From: Candidatus Gastranaerophilales bacterium
GTDB lineage: Bacteria; Cyanobacteriota; Vampirovibrionia; Gastranaerophilales; Gastranaerophilaceae
Length of the DNA stretch: 64,000 nt
Direction of reading: 5' to 3'
Assembly (NCBI GenBank): GCA_944324225.1
Contig: CALUVL010000007.1
Coordinates: 1 to 64,000 of the forward strand
In this document: in pieces, positions 50,809 through 58,784 of the stretch
How the letters are laid out: every line of letters starts with the position of its first letter
Numbering within the stretch: the stretch's first letter is position 1
Made by a program: the position numbers and the translations under genes
Notes under the pieces: model-generated
What the model was told of the DNA's origin: nothing
Database searches by the model: none
The model's input: the letters and a program-made list of their open reading frames with translations, nothing else

Positions 50809-51726
50809 ATGATGGGTTTAAATTCAAGTTCAAAACAAGATTTGGAAGACTTCAGATCGTATATTATTGTCGAAAAAAATTTTTCTAAACATACCGCAAA
50901 GGCTTATTGTACGGACATTTTAGATTTTTTACTATGGATGGGAGATGAGTCATGCGAGGATGTGAACTTTTCTAAAGTTAGGGAATACTTACATTTCATA
51001 CAAAAGTTTAACTACAAAAAAAATACTATCGCCCGAAAAATTGCTTCAATCAGAACATTTTACAAATATCTTTACAGGGAAAGAAAGGTTGAAACAAACC
51101 CCGCAATGAACCTTACTTCCCCCAAACGGCCCAAATCTCTGCCGAAATTCCTGACACCCGACGAGGTTGAAGAAATTTTGAATAATGTTAAAATGGACAC
51201 CCCTTCAGGATTCAGAAACCGTGCGATTCTGGAACTTCTCTGGGCAACAGGAATGCGTGTTTCAGAACTCAGCGGGCTGAACTTTGGAGATTTAAACCTT
51301 GAACATAATGAAATCAGAGTTTTTGGAAAAGGAGCAAAAGAAAGAATTATTCTCGTTACTGACAGGGCAAAATCCTATCTTCAACGATACATTGATTCTG
51401 CAAGAGCCCTAATTCCGAAAGGTTTTCCGCTTGAAGAACCCTCAGAAAATTCGCCTGTATTTATCAACAACACAGGCTACAGGCTCCAGACCAAAACAAT
51501 CCGAAACGTAATCAACGAAACGGCTGAGAAAATTGCTCTGCCCAAAAAAGTCACTCCGCACGTATTCCGTCACAGCTTTGCAACACACTTAATCGAAAAC
51601 GGAGCAGACCTTAGGGTTGTACAGGAGCTTTTGGGGCATGCCAGCATTTCTAATACCCAGATTTATACACACGTTTCTACCCAGCATCTGAAAGAAGTAT
51701 ATAACGAAGCTCACCCGAGAGCTTAA
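50809..51726 (+). CDS. xerC: Tyrosine site-specific recombinase (XerC/XerD)
   Basis: The start is placed at the ATG ATG pair (50809), after AAGG and a TATAAT box (50776-50781); upstream extension lies over the promoter. The 305-aa protein has a SAM-like core-binding domain (LEDFRSYIIVEKNFSKHTAK) and a catalytic domain with R in ATGMRVSEL, H-x-x-R in HVFRHSFATHL, H in GHASISNTQ and the nucleophile Tyr in IYTHVS. The VYNEAHPRA end is closer to XerC than XerD, but this is tentative. It resolves chromosome dimers at dif; no dif site was identified here. Confidence 0.87.
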   Translation: MMGLNSSSKQDLEDFRSYIIVEKNFSKHTAKAYCTDILDFLLWMGDESCEDVNFSKVREYLHFIQKFNYKKNTIARKIASIRTFYKYLYRERKVETNPAMNLTSPKRPKSLPKFLTPDEVEEILNNVKMDTPSGFRNRAILELLWATGMRVSELSGLNFGDLNLEHNEIRVFGKGAKERIILVTDRAKSYLQRYIDSARALIPKGFPLEEPSENSPVFINNTGYRLQTKTIRNVINETAEKIALPKKVTPHVFRHSFATHLIENGADLRVVQELLGHASISNTQIYTHVSTQHLKEVYNEAHPRA

Positions 51727-51739
51727 GCTAAAAAATAAA

Positions 51740-51760
51740 AGGCGCTTATAATAAGCGCCT
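51740..51760 (+). terminator. Terminator of the Xer gene
   Basis: A 9-bp perfect stem (AGGCGCTTAT / ATAAGCGCCT) begins 14 nt after the stop codon and is followed by AAAATTT. Confidence 0.7.
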
Positions 51761-51866
51761 AAAATTTGTGTGAGTAAATGTAGATTTATAAGTTTTGCAG
51801 TAAAGATGCTTACGGTATTCAATTCAAAAGACTTATTTTATCTTTGAATTTTAAAAAATCATGAAT

Positions 51867-52241
51867 TTATACCATATTAAATTCATCAAGTGCTTCCAAC
51901 ATAGAGAATGTGCTTACTGCGACATTGCCGACACGTCCAGTAACACCAGGTCTGCTTAATTCTTTTTGCAATGCAGCCATTTCTTTGCCTGAAAGACCTT
52001 TTGTTAAAGCTTTGTCAATTACAACATCCGTTGACAGTGTAAGAGCTTTTCCGTATGCTGAACCTGCATTCTGTGTTAACAGGTCAAAACCTATTTCTTT
52101 GTTGTTGTTTGTATTAAAGTTAATAATCGGTTCATTCGGTGCGGCCTCAGCTTTTTTTACTTCACCGTTTTGAATACCGTTAGGCTGTAAAATGTTGCCT
52201 TTTTTAAATTGTCCGTAATCTCCGTTAATACCGTTAGTCAT
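51867..52241 (-). CDS. Lineage-specific hypothetical protein
   Basis: The 124-aa protein is not recognised. An Asn/Gly-rich N-terminus (NGINGDYGQFKKGNILQPNG) precedes a Pro/Asn linker and a helical C-terminal domain (ALTKGLSGKEMAALQKELSR, then VGNVAVSTFSMLEALDEF). No signal peptide is seen. AAGGAG lies upstream of the ATG. The GCAATTT-N14-ACTTTATATA motif lies about 150-180 nt upstream, implying a long 5' leader. It appears monocistronic. Confidence 0.6.
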   Translation of the reverse strand: MTNGINGDYGQFKKGNILQPNGIQNGEVKKAEAAPNEPIINFNTNNNKEIGFDLLTQNAGSAYGKALTLSTDVVIDKALTKGLSGKEMAALQKELSRPGVTGRVGNVAVSTFSMLEALDEFNMV

Positions 52242-52392
52242 CTCAAATCTCCTTTTCTTTTTCTTTTTCTTAATTACTCACATACATACAATCGGTACAT
52301 GTATTAATAATCTTCAATGTTTAATCAAGATTTTTTACATTTGTTTACAATCATATATTTGTTCCTATTAATACTCTTAATCATCTCTTGTA

Positions 52393-52424
52393 TATATAAA
52401 GTATTTTTTGATATACAAATTGCG
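52393..52424 (-). promoter_or_regulatory. GCAATTT-N14-ACTTTATATA promoter-like motif, site 4
   Basis: On the minus strand CGCAATTT (52417-52424), 14 nt, then ACTTTATATA (52393-52402). It faces the gene at 51867-52241. The rest of 52242-52620 is AT-rich intergenic sequence with no gene seen. Confidence 0.55.
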
Positions 52425-52620
52425 TCTAATGTATATATTTTTCATATTTTTGTAACATTTTTTAACAATCACAAATTTAAAATTGGCCGAGATTGTATTA
52501 TAGCAAGAACTTTCGACAAAAATTAGACTTGTGACTAATATTATTTTAATTATGTTTTGGTAGTATAAACTTATCTATTTTTAATAATTGAGAGAGAAAA
52601 AGTTTACGGGGAACGAAGCT

Positions 52621-52824
52621 ATGGAAAAGATTTATCTGACAAATAGACAAAAAGAAGTATTAAAATATATTATAGATGGAGACAGCAACCCGGAAATTGC
52701 AAAGAAATTATCCATATCTATAGCAACAGTAAAAGCACATGTCAGTGCAATAATTGATAAATTTCATGTTGAAAGCAGGATTGACGTTACAAGAGAGGCG
52801 ATGAAAAGAGGTTTTGACATCTAA
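52621..52824 (+). CDS. Stand-alone LuxR-type HTH protein
   Basis: The 67-aa protein is almost only a LuxR/GerE HTH: LTNRQKEVLKYIIDGDSNPE (about 5-24) and IAKKLSISIATVKAHVSAII (about 25-44), then FHVESRIDVTREAMKRGF. No receiver domain is present. The ATG at 52621 is preceded by a weak GGGGAACGA site; a TTG start 33 nt upstream is unlikely. It is convergent with lepA. Together with the 54-aa HTH at 38499 it suggests a family of minimal LuxR-type regulators in this genome. Confidence 0.8.
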   Translation: MEKIYLTNRQKEVLKYIIDGDSNPEIAKKLSISIATVKAHVSAIIDKFHVESRIDVTREAMKRGFDI

Positions 52825-52847
52825 ATTAATTTCATTTTTTACAAAGT

Positions 52848-54650
52848 CTAATCTTCATCAAGACTCAAAACTGCCATAAAAGCTTCCTGTGGAACTTCTA
52901 CACGTCCGACGGATTTCATACGTTTTTTACCTTTCTTTTGTTTTTCCAAAAGTTTGCGTTTACGTGAAATATCACCGCCGTAACATTTGTCAAGAACGTT
53001 TTTGCGCATGGCTTTTATGTTAGTTCTGGCGATTACCCGTCCGCCGATTGCTGCCTGAATAGGCACTTCAAAAAGCTGACGGGGTATAATATCTTTCAAC
53101 TTTGCGGTTAATTTTTGACCGATATAATAAGCGCTGTCTTCATGACAAATAACAGATAAAGCGTCAACTACTTCGCCTGCAAGGAGAATATCAAGTTTTA
53201 CAAGTTTTGAACGTTTGTAGTCGCAGAATTCATAATCCATACTTGCATAGCCTTTTGAGCGGGATTTAAGCTGGTCATAGAAGTCTGTGATAACTTCACT
53301 TAAAGGGATCTGATACTCAAGACTTGCACGGACTTTATCAATATAGTGCATATTTATAAATATCCCACGCTTGGTCTGAGAAAGTTCCATCAACGTTCCG
53401 ACATACTCGTTTGGAGTGATAATCTGTACTCTGACATAGGGTTCTTCTATATAATCCCTGTACTGCGCAGGCGGAAGGTTAGCAGGGTTGTCAATTTCAA
53501 CCATCTCGCCGTTAGTTTTGTAAACATGGTAGACAACGGAAGGTGCGGTTGTAACAAGCGCAAGGTTATACTCTCTTTCAAGCCTTTCCTGCGCAATTTC
53601 CATGTGAAGCATCCCTAAAAACCCGCATCTGAAGCCAAACCCCAGAGCACTTGACGTTTCCGGCTCAAAAGTAATACTGCTGTCGTTAAGCTTAAGTTTT
53701 TCCAGAGCTTCTTTAAGGTCGTGGTAATCGTCGTTATCCACCGGATACATACCTGAAAATACCATAGGCAAAGCTTCTTTATATCCCGGAAGCGGTTCTT
53801 TTGCGGGATTTTCAACTGTAGTGATGGTATCTCCGACAAATCTTGTCAATTCTTTTATAGACCCTGCAAAATACCCTACATCTCCGCAGACAAGCTCATT
53901 CACCTGAACTCTTGAGGGGGTAAGATAACCGAGTTCAACGATTTCATACTCTTTGCCCGATGCCATAAATTTAACTTTATCACCAAGATGCATTTTGCCG
54001 TCGATAATCTTGAAGAAGCAGAGCGTTCCGAGATACTGGTCATAAGCGCTGTCAAAAACAAGTGCACGCAAAGGTTTTTCAGATGTATCAGCCGGCGGAG
54101 GAATCAAATCCACAACCGCTTCAAGAACATCTTCAATCCCGATACCCGCTTTTGCGCTCACCGGAATTGCATAAGAAGCGTCAATCCCGAGGACTTCTTC
54201 GATTTCAGCCTTAACCCGCTCGACATCTGCGGACGGAAGGTCGATTTTATTAATGACAGGAATAATTTCAAGGTTTTGCTCAATAGCAAGATAAACGTTT
54301 GCAAGAGTCTGCGCTTCAACCCCCTGAGTTGCGTCTACAATAAGCAAAGCACCCTCACAGGCCGCAAGCGAACGTGACACTTCATAAGAAAAATCAACGT
54401 GCCCCGGGGTGTCAATCAGGTTAAGAATATATTCTTTGCCGTCTTTTGCTTTATAATTCATACGGGCAGCGTTAAGCTTGATGGTAATCCCTCTTTCACG
54501 CTCAATGTCCATGCTGTCAAGAATTTGATCCTGCATATCACGCTGGGCAACTGTACCTGTTGCCTCAAGCAATCTGTCGGCAAGTGTTGATTTTCCGTGG
54601 TCTATGTGGGCAATAATACAAAAATTGCGCACGTTATCTCTGTATTTCAT
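52848..54650 (-). CDS. lepA: Elongation factor 4 (LepA)
   Basis: The 600-aa translational GTPase has G1 [16 protein letters not shown] (about 14-29), G2/G3 RGITIKLNA and [12 protein letters not shown] (about 79-90), G4 [12 protein letters not shown] and the LepA-specific C-terminal domain ([40 protein letters not shown] near 555-590). It promotes back-translocation or ribosome quality control under stress. The length matches other LepA proteins. The tandem small-peptide elements begin shortly upstream of its start on the other strand. Confidence 0.96.
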   Translation of the reverse strand: MKYRDNVRNFCIIAHIDHGKSTLADRLLEATGTVAQRDMQDQILDSMDIERERGITIKLNAARMNYKAKDGKEYILNLIDTPGHVDFSYEVSRSLAACEGALLIVDATQGVEAQTLANVYLAIEQNLEIIPVINKIDLPSADVERVKAEIEEVLGIDASYAIPVSAKAGIGIEDVLEAVVDLIPPPADTSEKPLRALVFDSAYDQYLGTLCFFKIIDGKMHLGDKVKFMASGKEYEIVELGYLTPSRVQVNELVCGDVGYFAGSIKELTRFVGDTITTVENPAKEPLPGYKEALPMVFSGMYPVDNDDYHDLKEALEKLKLNDSSITFEPETSSALGFGFRCGFLGMLHMEIAQERLEREYNLALVTTAPSVVYHVYKTNGEMVEIDNPANLPPAQYRDYIEEPYVRVQIITPNEYVGTLMELSQTKRGIFINMHYIDKVRASLEYQIPLSEVITDFYDQLKSRSKGYASMDYEFCDYKRSKLVKLDILLAGEVVDALSVICHEDSAYYIGQKLTAKLKDIIPRQLFEVPIQAAIGGRVIARTNIKAMRKNVLDKCYGGDISRKRKLLEKQKKGKKRMKSVGRVEVPQEAFMAVLSLDED

Positions 54651-54707
54651 AACTTTATTATATTGAGAAAATCGCAGACTGCAAGAGCAACGGTTAAAAC
54701 CTAAAAA

Positions 54708-54757
54708 TTAATAATATTTCCCGAAATATTGACCAAAAATCATTCTTTTATTATAAT
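54708..54757 (+). promoter_or_regulatory. Promoter of small-peptide element A
   Basis: TTGACC (54729-54734) and TATAAT (54752-54757) are 17 nt apart. TTAATAATATTTC lies at 54708-54720, just upstream of the -35 box, in the same position as at element B. Confidence 0.75.
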
Positions 54758-54763
54758 CATACC

Positions 54764-54829
54764 AAGGGCAAGCCCTTCTTCATCCTGCTTCATGGCACAA
54801 ACTACAAATTTGAATACCATGGAAAGGGG
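54764..54829 (+). promoter_or_regulatory. Structured leader of element A
   Basis: AAGGGC-AA-GCCCTT can form a short hairpin, and CATGG / CCATG pair across about 20 nt just before the Shine-Dalgarno. CCCTT can also pair with the AAGGG of the ribosome-binding site. Copy B has the same elements with small changes. Confidence 0.5.
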
Positions 54830-54838
54830 GTGATAAAG

Positions 54839-54910
54839 TTGGTTTTCACGATAAGTGAAAAAGCGCTAATTATAATCTTGCTGATTATCCTAGCGCTCAA
54901 ACTAACATAA
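54839..54910 (+). CDS. 23-aa hydrophobic peptide (element A), type I toxin-like
   Basis: The TTG start at 54839 is chosen because it aligns with the ATG of element B and lies 9 nt after AAGGGGG. The peptide reads MVFTISEKALIIILLIIL, then ALKLT: one hydrophobic helix with a basic tail. Inside the coding region AGCGCTA (54862-54868) pairs with TAGCGCT (54891-54897) and ATAATC pairs with GATTAT, a strong hairpin. The unit has its own promoter and terminator and lies in tandem with element B. No database family is recalled. Confidence 0.55.
   Translation: MVFTISEKALIIILLIILALKLT
54862..54897 (+). ncRNA. Intragenic hairpin of element A
   Basis: The arms AGCGCTA...ATAATC (54862-54877) and GATTAT...TAGCGCT (54883-54897) give 13 bp around a 5-nt loop with one small internal loop. 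It spans most of the peptide frame. Arm sequence differs from element B but complementarity is kept. Confidence 0.6.
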
Positions 54911-54912
54911 TT

Positions 54913-54957
54913 GGGGCTTTTAAAGAGAGGACGGCAATCCTCTCGCCCTTATTTTTT
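54913..54957 (+). terminator. Intrinsic terminator of element A
   Basis: GAGAGGA pairs with TCCTCTC (loop cggcaa), extended past a 7-nt bulge by GGGC / GCCC. A U-rich tail (ATTTTTTATT) follows. Element B has the same terminator. Confidence 0.8.
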
Positions 54958-55029
54958 ATTATAACCTATATTTCTAAAATTTCAACCCTGATAATTTTAA
55001 AGAAATTTCTGCGATTATCGCAGATTTAT

Positions 55030-55080
55030 ATTAATAATATTTCCTTTAATCTTGACCCTTATCCTGAATTTTTGTATAAT
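55030..55080 (+). promoter_or_regulatory. Promoter of small-peptide element B
   Basis: TTGACC (55052-55057) and TATAAT (55075-55080) are 17 nt apart. TTAATAATATTTCC precedes the -35 box at 55031-55044. Confidence 0.75.
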
Positions 55081-55161
55081 AACACCATAGGGTAAGCCCT
55101 TCTTCATCTTACTTCATGGCACAAACTGCAAATTTGGATACCATGGAAAGGGGGGGATAAA

Positions 55162-55227
55162 ATGGTTATTAATACACAAGAACTAGCTATAATCTTGTTG
55201 ATTATGCTAGTTCTAAAAAATAACTAA
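55162..55227 (+). CDS. 21-aa hydrophobic peptide (element B), type I toxin-like
   Basis: The ATG at 55162 lies 6 nt after AAGGGGGG. The peptide reads MVINTQELAIILLIMLVL, then KNN, and aligns with element A (shared MV, E, AIILLI and L-K). The coding hairpin has arms AGAACTAGC (55179-55187) and GCTAGTTCT (55206-55214), extended by ATAATC / GATTAT, 15 bp with one bulge. The promoter, leader and terminator match element A closely, showing tandem duplication. It resembles Ibs/AapA-type type I toxins only in general properties. Confidence 0.55.
   Translation: MVINTQELAIILLIMLVLKNN
55179..55214 (+). ncRNA. Intragenic hairpin of element B
   Basis: Nine perfect outer base pairs and six inner ones enclose a 5-nt loop. 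The outer arms differ from those of element A at several positions, yet each change is compensated on the opposite arm. Confidence 0.6.
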
Positions 55228-55230
55228 ACC

Positions 55231-55275
55231 GGGGCTTTTAAAGAGAGGACGGCAATCCTCTCGCCCTTATTTTTA
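55231..55275 (+). terminator. Intrinsic terminator of element B
   Basis: GAGAGGA / TCCTCTC with GGGC / GCCC extension and a U-rich tail, nearly identical to the terminator at 54913-54957. Confidence 0.8.
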
Positions 55276-55318
55276 TTATAACCTATTTTTCTAAAATTTC
55301 AACCCGCATAGAACCAAA

Positions 55319-55343
55319 GCCGGAACGGCTCCGCCGTTCCGGC
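55319..55343 (-). terminator. Hairpin downstream of the 383-aa protein gene
   Basis: A 10-bp GC-rich perfect stem (GCCGGAACGG / CCGTTCCGGC) lies 34 nt past the stop codon on the minus strand. A weak T-containing tail follows. Confidence 0.6.
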
Positions 55344-55376
55344 CTGATTATTCAATCTGTCTGTCTGTTCTGTTTT

Positions 55377-56528
55377 TTAGTTTTCTAATTCTTTCATTAA
55401 GCTGGCAAGATATTTTTCATTACATTCAAGTTTGCTTGTCAAATCTTTATATTTTTTGGCAAGTTTTGCCTTTTCTCCTTCATCTGTTAATTTTGTAAAT
55501 TGACTTTTCATATATGACAATTCTTCTTTTATCAACAAAGAAGTCTTTTTCGCACTTTCGATTTCGCCTTCTTTAAGCTTTGAAGGATTTCGTTTTATAT
55601 AATCGTCGATATTTTTAATATCCGGCTGTTTAATCTTGCCGAAGTTTTCTTTCGGAATATCGTTTATAAGCCCTTGAGCTTTTAATTTTTTGCCGACTTC
55701 CTCCATATTTTTGACACCATCCATAATCTTAAATTCGCCGGTTTTTGGATGGAAGTAAGGCTGAAATCCATATTTGCCCATTTCTTTTCTAACTTTTACA
55801 AATTCAGAAAAATCTTCTTTTGCAAGTTTTCTCAGTTTTGTAAGCGCTTCATCCGGGACGCCTTTTTTGAATAAATCAGGGTCAAATGGTTTTAATTCAG
55901 GAATAGCAACTTTTTCGGCTTTAGGCCCCTTCGGAGCGCCGGAAAGTGCATTTCCTGCCTCACGCCAGTATTTTTGTATGTCATTTGCATCATCTGCAAT
56001 TCCTCTGTAAAGTCCACGTCTGACGTTGTCTTCGGTTTCACCGGTGTAGCGGCTTATCAAACCTACAGCTTTTTGTTCATCAAGTTCCGTAGAAACGCCT
56101 GCGGTTTTGCCGGATCTTATATCTGTTGAAAATTTGCCTTTTTGGCGTGAAATTGCCACTGAAACATCATCTACATCAAGCTGTTTGCCGAAATCTCCAA
56201 AACCGTTAGTGCGGAGGATATTTCCGTTTTCGCCGACATTCAGACGGTATTTAACAATACTTTCCGCAGTTCCGGGGTTTTGAAGTGAAACAGCACCGTT
56301 TGCAACCACTTCTTTGCCGTCACGAAGTCTGAATGCTGCAATGTTATAGTTTGATTTTGCTTTGTAAGCCACATCTAGAACCGGCTCTTGCATTTTGTCA
56401 ACAACACCGGCAAGTTTCTTGTCTTTTGCGAGCATTTTTAACTGTTTTCCACCCAGCGACAAAGCGCCTTTGCTGCCTTCCAGTTTTGAAATCATACCTA
56501 TTACTTTAGATATTGACAAATAATTCAT
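55377..56528 (-). CDS. Large lineage-specific hypothetical protein
   Basis: The 383-aa protein is not recognised. The N-terminal 60 residues (SKVIGMISKLEGSKGALSLG) are amphipathic, a beta-rich middle (FRLRDGKEVVANGAVSLQNP) follows, and the C-terminal 80 residues are a charged coiled-coil (EIESAKKTSLLIKEELSYMK). No signal peptide is seen. GGAG supports the start. Gly/Lys-rich domains with helical tails could be surface or regulatory. It is monocistronic with its own terminator. Confidence 0.6.
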   Translation of the reverse strand: MNYLSISKVIGMISKLEGSKGALSLGGKQLKMLAKDKKLAGVVDKMQEPVLDVAYKAKSNYNIAAFRLRDGKEVVANGAVSLQNPGTAESIVKYRLNVGENGNILRTNGFGDFGKQLDVDDVSVAISRQKGKFSTDIRSGKTAGVSTELDEQKAVGLISRYTGETEDNVRRGLYRGIADDANDIQKYWREAGNALSGAPKGPKAEKVAIPELKPFDPDLFKKGVPDEALTKLRKLAKEDFSEFVKVRKEMGKYGFQPYFHPKTGEFKIMDGVKNMEEVGKKLKAQGLINDIPKENFGKIKQPDIKNIDDYIKRNPSKLKEGEIESAKKTSLLIKEELSYMKSQFTKLTDEGEKAKLAKKYKDLTSKLECNEKYLASLMKELEN

Positions 56529-56942
56529 AATCTTTACTCCTTTTTGTTTTTTCTTAATTTTTCCCTGCCATAGTCTTTGGAACTTGACGCAGCCCTAAAG
56601 TTTTTCAGGATTGTTTATTCCAAGTTCTCCTTTGTAATTGAAATTTCCCTTACTCTTTTATTAAAACAAAAAGGCGAAAAGTATTGCCACGCCCGCATCA
56701 CATCATATCATATCATATCATATAGCAGAGTATAACTGGATTTCAGGCATTTTTAATTTATATTTACATTTCGTTACATTGTCAGATTTTGGGGTGTTTT
56801 ACTTTCATTTCCAAATTGTAAAACCATCCTCGCCCGCTAAGTGAAGCGTGATGATTAGTTGAATGGTTGAAAAGTTGAAAGGCTGGATACGTAAAGCGTG
56901 AGAAGTGAAGAGTGAAGAAAATAGGCCCCTCTCCCCTTGTGG

Positions 56943-57050
56943 CGGATTTTCGGCAGGGTGGAGCGAAGCGAAACCCATAAGGTGCGGGTCGGACTTTACT
57001 CCGCTCCTGTCCCCGCCATCTGCGGGGCGGGCCCGAATAATTCAAGAGGA
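56943..57050. repeat. AGCGGATTTTCGG-type dispersed repeat, copy 2
   Basis: GCGGATTTTCGGCAGGGTGG, AACCCATAAGGTGCGGGTCG, TTTACTCCGCTCC and CCCGAATAATTCAAGAGG match copy 1 at 28024-28110 in order. An extra GC-rich block (CCCCGCC...GGCGGG) lies near the end. Confidence 0.65.
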
Positions 57051-57105
57051 AGAGGGCTAGGGTGAGGGGCGAAATTTGTTGAAAAGTTGAACGGTTGACA
57101 GGTTA

Positions 57106-57137
57106 GTCATTGCGAGCCGGAGGCGAAGCAATCCAGC
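57106..57137 (+). repeat. GTCATTGCGAGCC dispersed repeat, copy 2
   Basis: GTCATTGCGAGCCGG, then AGGCGAAGCAATCCAGC, matches the inverted copy at 14116-14147 with one difference. Confidence 0.75.
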
Positions 57138-57375
57138 TTTTTTTTCTCCCTCTCCCTGATGACGGGAGAGGGTAGAATTTCTTTATGAGCACTGCGAATT
57201 TAGAAATTCGGGTGAGGGTGAATAACCAAAAATAGCCGAAAAATTAAATAAAATGTCGGATTGGTAAATCCGACCTACTAAACTGAGGCGCAAGCCGAAG
57301 GATCTGCTATAATCAGATTCTTCGCTCCGCTCTCAATGACAAATTTCCTCTATTTTTATCTGCCTCAACGGATGA

Positions 57376-57828
57376 TTACGAACTTTTCTCAATATTGAGA
57401 AGCTTTTTCTTAATCTCCAGCCCTCCTGCATAGCCAGTAAGGCTTCCGTTTGAGCCGATTACTCTGTGGCAGGGAATTACTATCGGGATTTTATTTTTGT
57501 TATTCGCCATCCCGACTGCTCTTGAGGCTTTCGGATTGCCGATGGTCTCCGCTATTTCAAGATAAGTCGCTGTTTTGCCATACGGAATTTTCATTAACGC
57601 ATGCCAGACAGCCTTTTGAAATTCCGTACCTTCAAGCTTTAGCGGAATGTCAAAGATTTTGCGTTTTTTCGCAAAATATTCGGACAATTGTCTGTAAGTT
57701 TCTTTTATTAGAGGAGTTTCAAGCCTTTTAGAAAAAAGTTCAAAAAAAGAAATTCGCGTCAAATAATCGTCTTCCGCCTCTATATAAAGCTTGCCGACAG
57801 GTGTGTCATAATCATAAAAAGTTTTCAT
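57376..57828 (-). CDS. ogt: Methylated-DNA-protein-cysteine methyltransferase
   Basis: The 150-aa suicide DNA repair protein removes alkyl groups from O6-alkylguanine. The acceptor cysteine lies in IPIVIPCHRVIGSNG (about 114-128). The helix-turn-helix region (EFQKAVWHALMKIPYGKTAT) and YAGGLEIKKKLLNIE are typical. It lacks an Ada-type N-terminal regulatory domain. It stands alone, next to the DJ-1/PfpI gene on the same strand. Confidence 0.93.
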   Translation of the reverse strand: MKTFYDYDTPVGKLYIEAEDDYLTRISFFELFSKRLETPLIKETYRQLSEYFAKKRKIFDIPLKLEGTEFQKAVWHALMKIPYGKTATYLEIAETIGNPKASRAVGMANNKNKIPIVIPCHRVIGSNGSLTGYAGGLEIKKKLLNIEKSS

Positions 57829-57876
57829 CTAAAAAGCCTCCTTCTTTAATTATATAAGAAAAAGGCTTTTTTAAAT

Positions 57877-58602
57877 TTAATATGCAAGATAATCAATTAC
57901 AGCTTTTGCAAAGTTTTTGGCGGACTGAAAGTTCTGTGCCGTAATAAGGTTTCCATCGGTAATTACATTAACGGCGCCGGGCTTGTCTTCTATAAAACTT
58001 GCACCTTCATCCAGAAGCGCATCCTGAAGAAAAAACGGTGTCAGGTTATCTTTTTTGTAATACCTTTCTTCCTCATTTGTAAAAGAAGTTAATTTTCTTC
58101 CGCTTACAAACGGAATTCCGTTTTCTTTGGCTGGCAAAAGCCCTGCAGGCCCGTGGCAAATTGCGGCAATAAGCTTGCCGTCACGGTTAAATCTGTTTAT
58201 TACATCCCCGAGAACTTCGCTTTTTGCAAGGTCAAACATAGGCCCGTGGCCTCCGGGCAAAACAATTGCGTCAAAACTGTCAGAATCAATTGTGTCCAAA
58301 GCTTCTGTGTCATTAAGAGCTTTTCTTGCATCATTCCAGATTATATCCTCAAACAAGTTTTCGCTCTCAGGGTCAATCGGCGCAATCTCGCCTGTCAAAG
58401 TCGCTACAGCTACGTCAAACCCGTTTTTCTTAAACTCATTGTATGGCACAGCAAACTCCTCAAACCATACACCTGTCTTTGTATGCTCTTTATCATTAAA
58501 TTCACAAACATTTGTTACGACCATAAGAATTCTTGACGGCTTTTGCGGGGCAGTTTCTGCAACCATCTCTTCTTCTATCGTTATTTTTTCTTCGTCAATC
58601 AT
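57877..58602 (-). CDS. DJ-1/PfpI-family type 1 glutamine amidotransferase-like protein
   Basis: The start at MIDEEKITIEEE (58602) follows GGGAGG with 4-nt spacing; the product is about 241 aa. The nucleophile cysteine appears in LIAAICHGPAGLLPA (about 150-165), preceded by LPGGHGPMFDLAKSE. Nearby His and the GRKLTSFTNEEER segment match the Hsp31/DJ-1-like protease, glyoxalase or chaperone group. The acidic N-terminal 20 residues are an addition. The substrate is unknown. Confidence 0.87.
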   Translation of the reverse strand: MIDEEKITIEEEMVAETAPQKPSRILMVVTNVCEFNDKEHTKTGVWFEEFAVPYNEFKKNGFDVAVATLTGEIAPIDPESENLFEDIIWNDARKALNDTEALDTIDSDSFDAIVLPGGHGPMFDLAKSEVLGDVINRFNRDGKLIAAICHGPAGLLPAKENGIPFVSGRKLTSFTNEEERYYKKDNLTPFFLQDALLDEGASFIEDKPGAVNVITDGNLITAQNFQSAKNFAKAVIDYLAY

Positions 58603-58784
58603 AAAACCTCCCTTTTGTAATATTTTTTCGTAAAATTTTATTTTACAAATTGCCGCGGCAGGCAATCTTTACAATTCTTTTGTTTAATGCCCCTTAAAAA
58701 TTTTTATGATATTATAATTTGTACAAAAATGAACTTTTTTATGTACTTAGTCGTTCTATCATTGTAGGAAACAGGAGAAAAATA

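Larger units (their letters stand above)
56529..57375. repeat. Repeat-rich intergenic region
   Basis: No gene is credible here. Contents: four to five tandem TCATA units at 56699-56722, the second copy of the AGCGGATTTTCGG repeat (56943-57050), the GTCATTGCGAGCC repeat (57106-57137), a CCCTCTCCCTGATGACGGGAGAGGG hairpin-like block near 57148-57172, and a GCCGAAGGATCTGC / TTCTTCGCTCC block near 57292-57345. Confidence 0.6.

Noticed and set aside
54869-54900. Antisense promoter within element A
   Set aside because: The reverse strand has a TATAAT at 54869-54874 but the expected -35 position reads AGCGCT, so no antitoxin promoter could be supported.
56699-56722. Tandem TCATA units
   Set aside because: Only four to five imperfect-length copies in intergenic sequence; too short for a CRISPR or functional iteron array.
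56782-57045. 87-aa leftward frame in the repeat region
   Set aside because: It lies entirely over a dispersed repeat also present at 28 kb and has no start signal.
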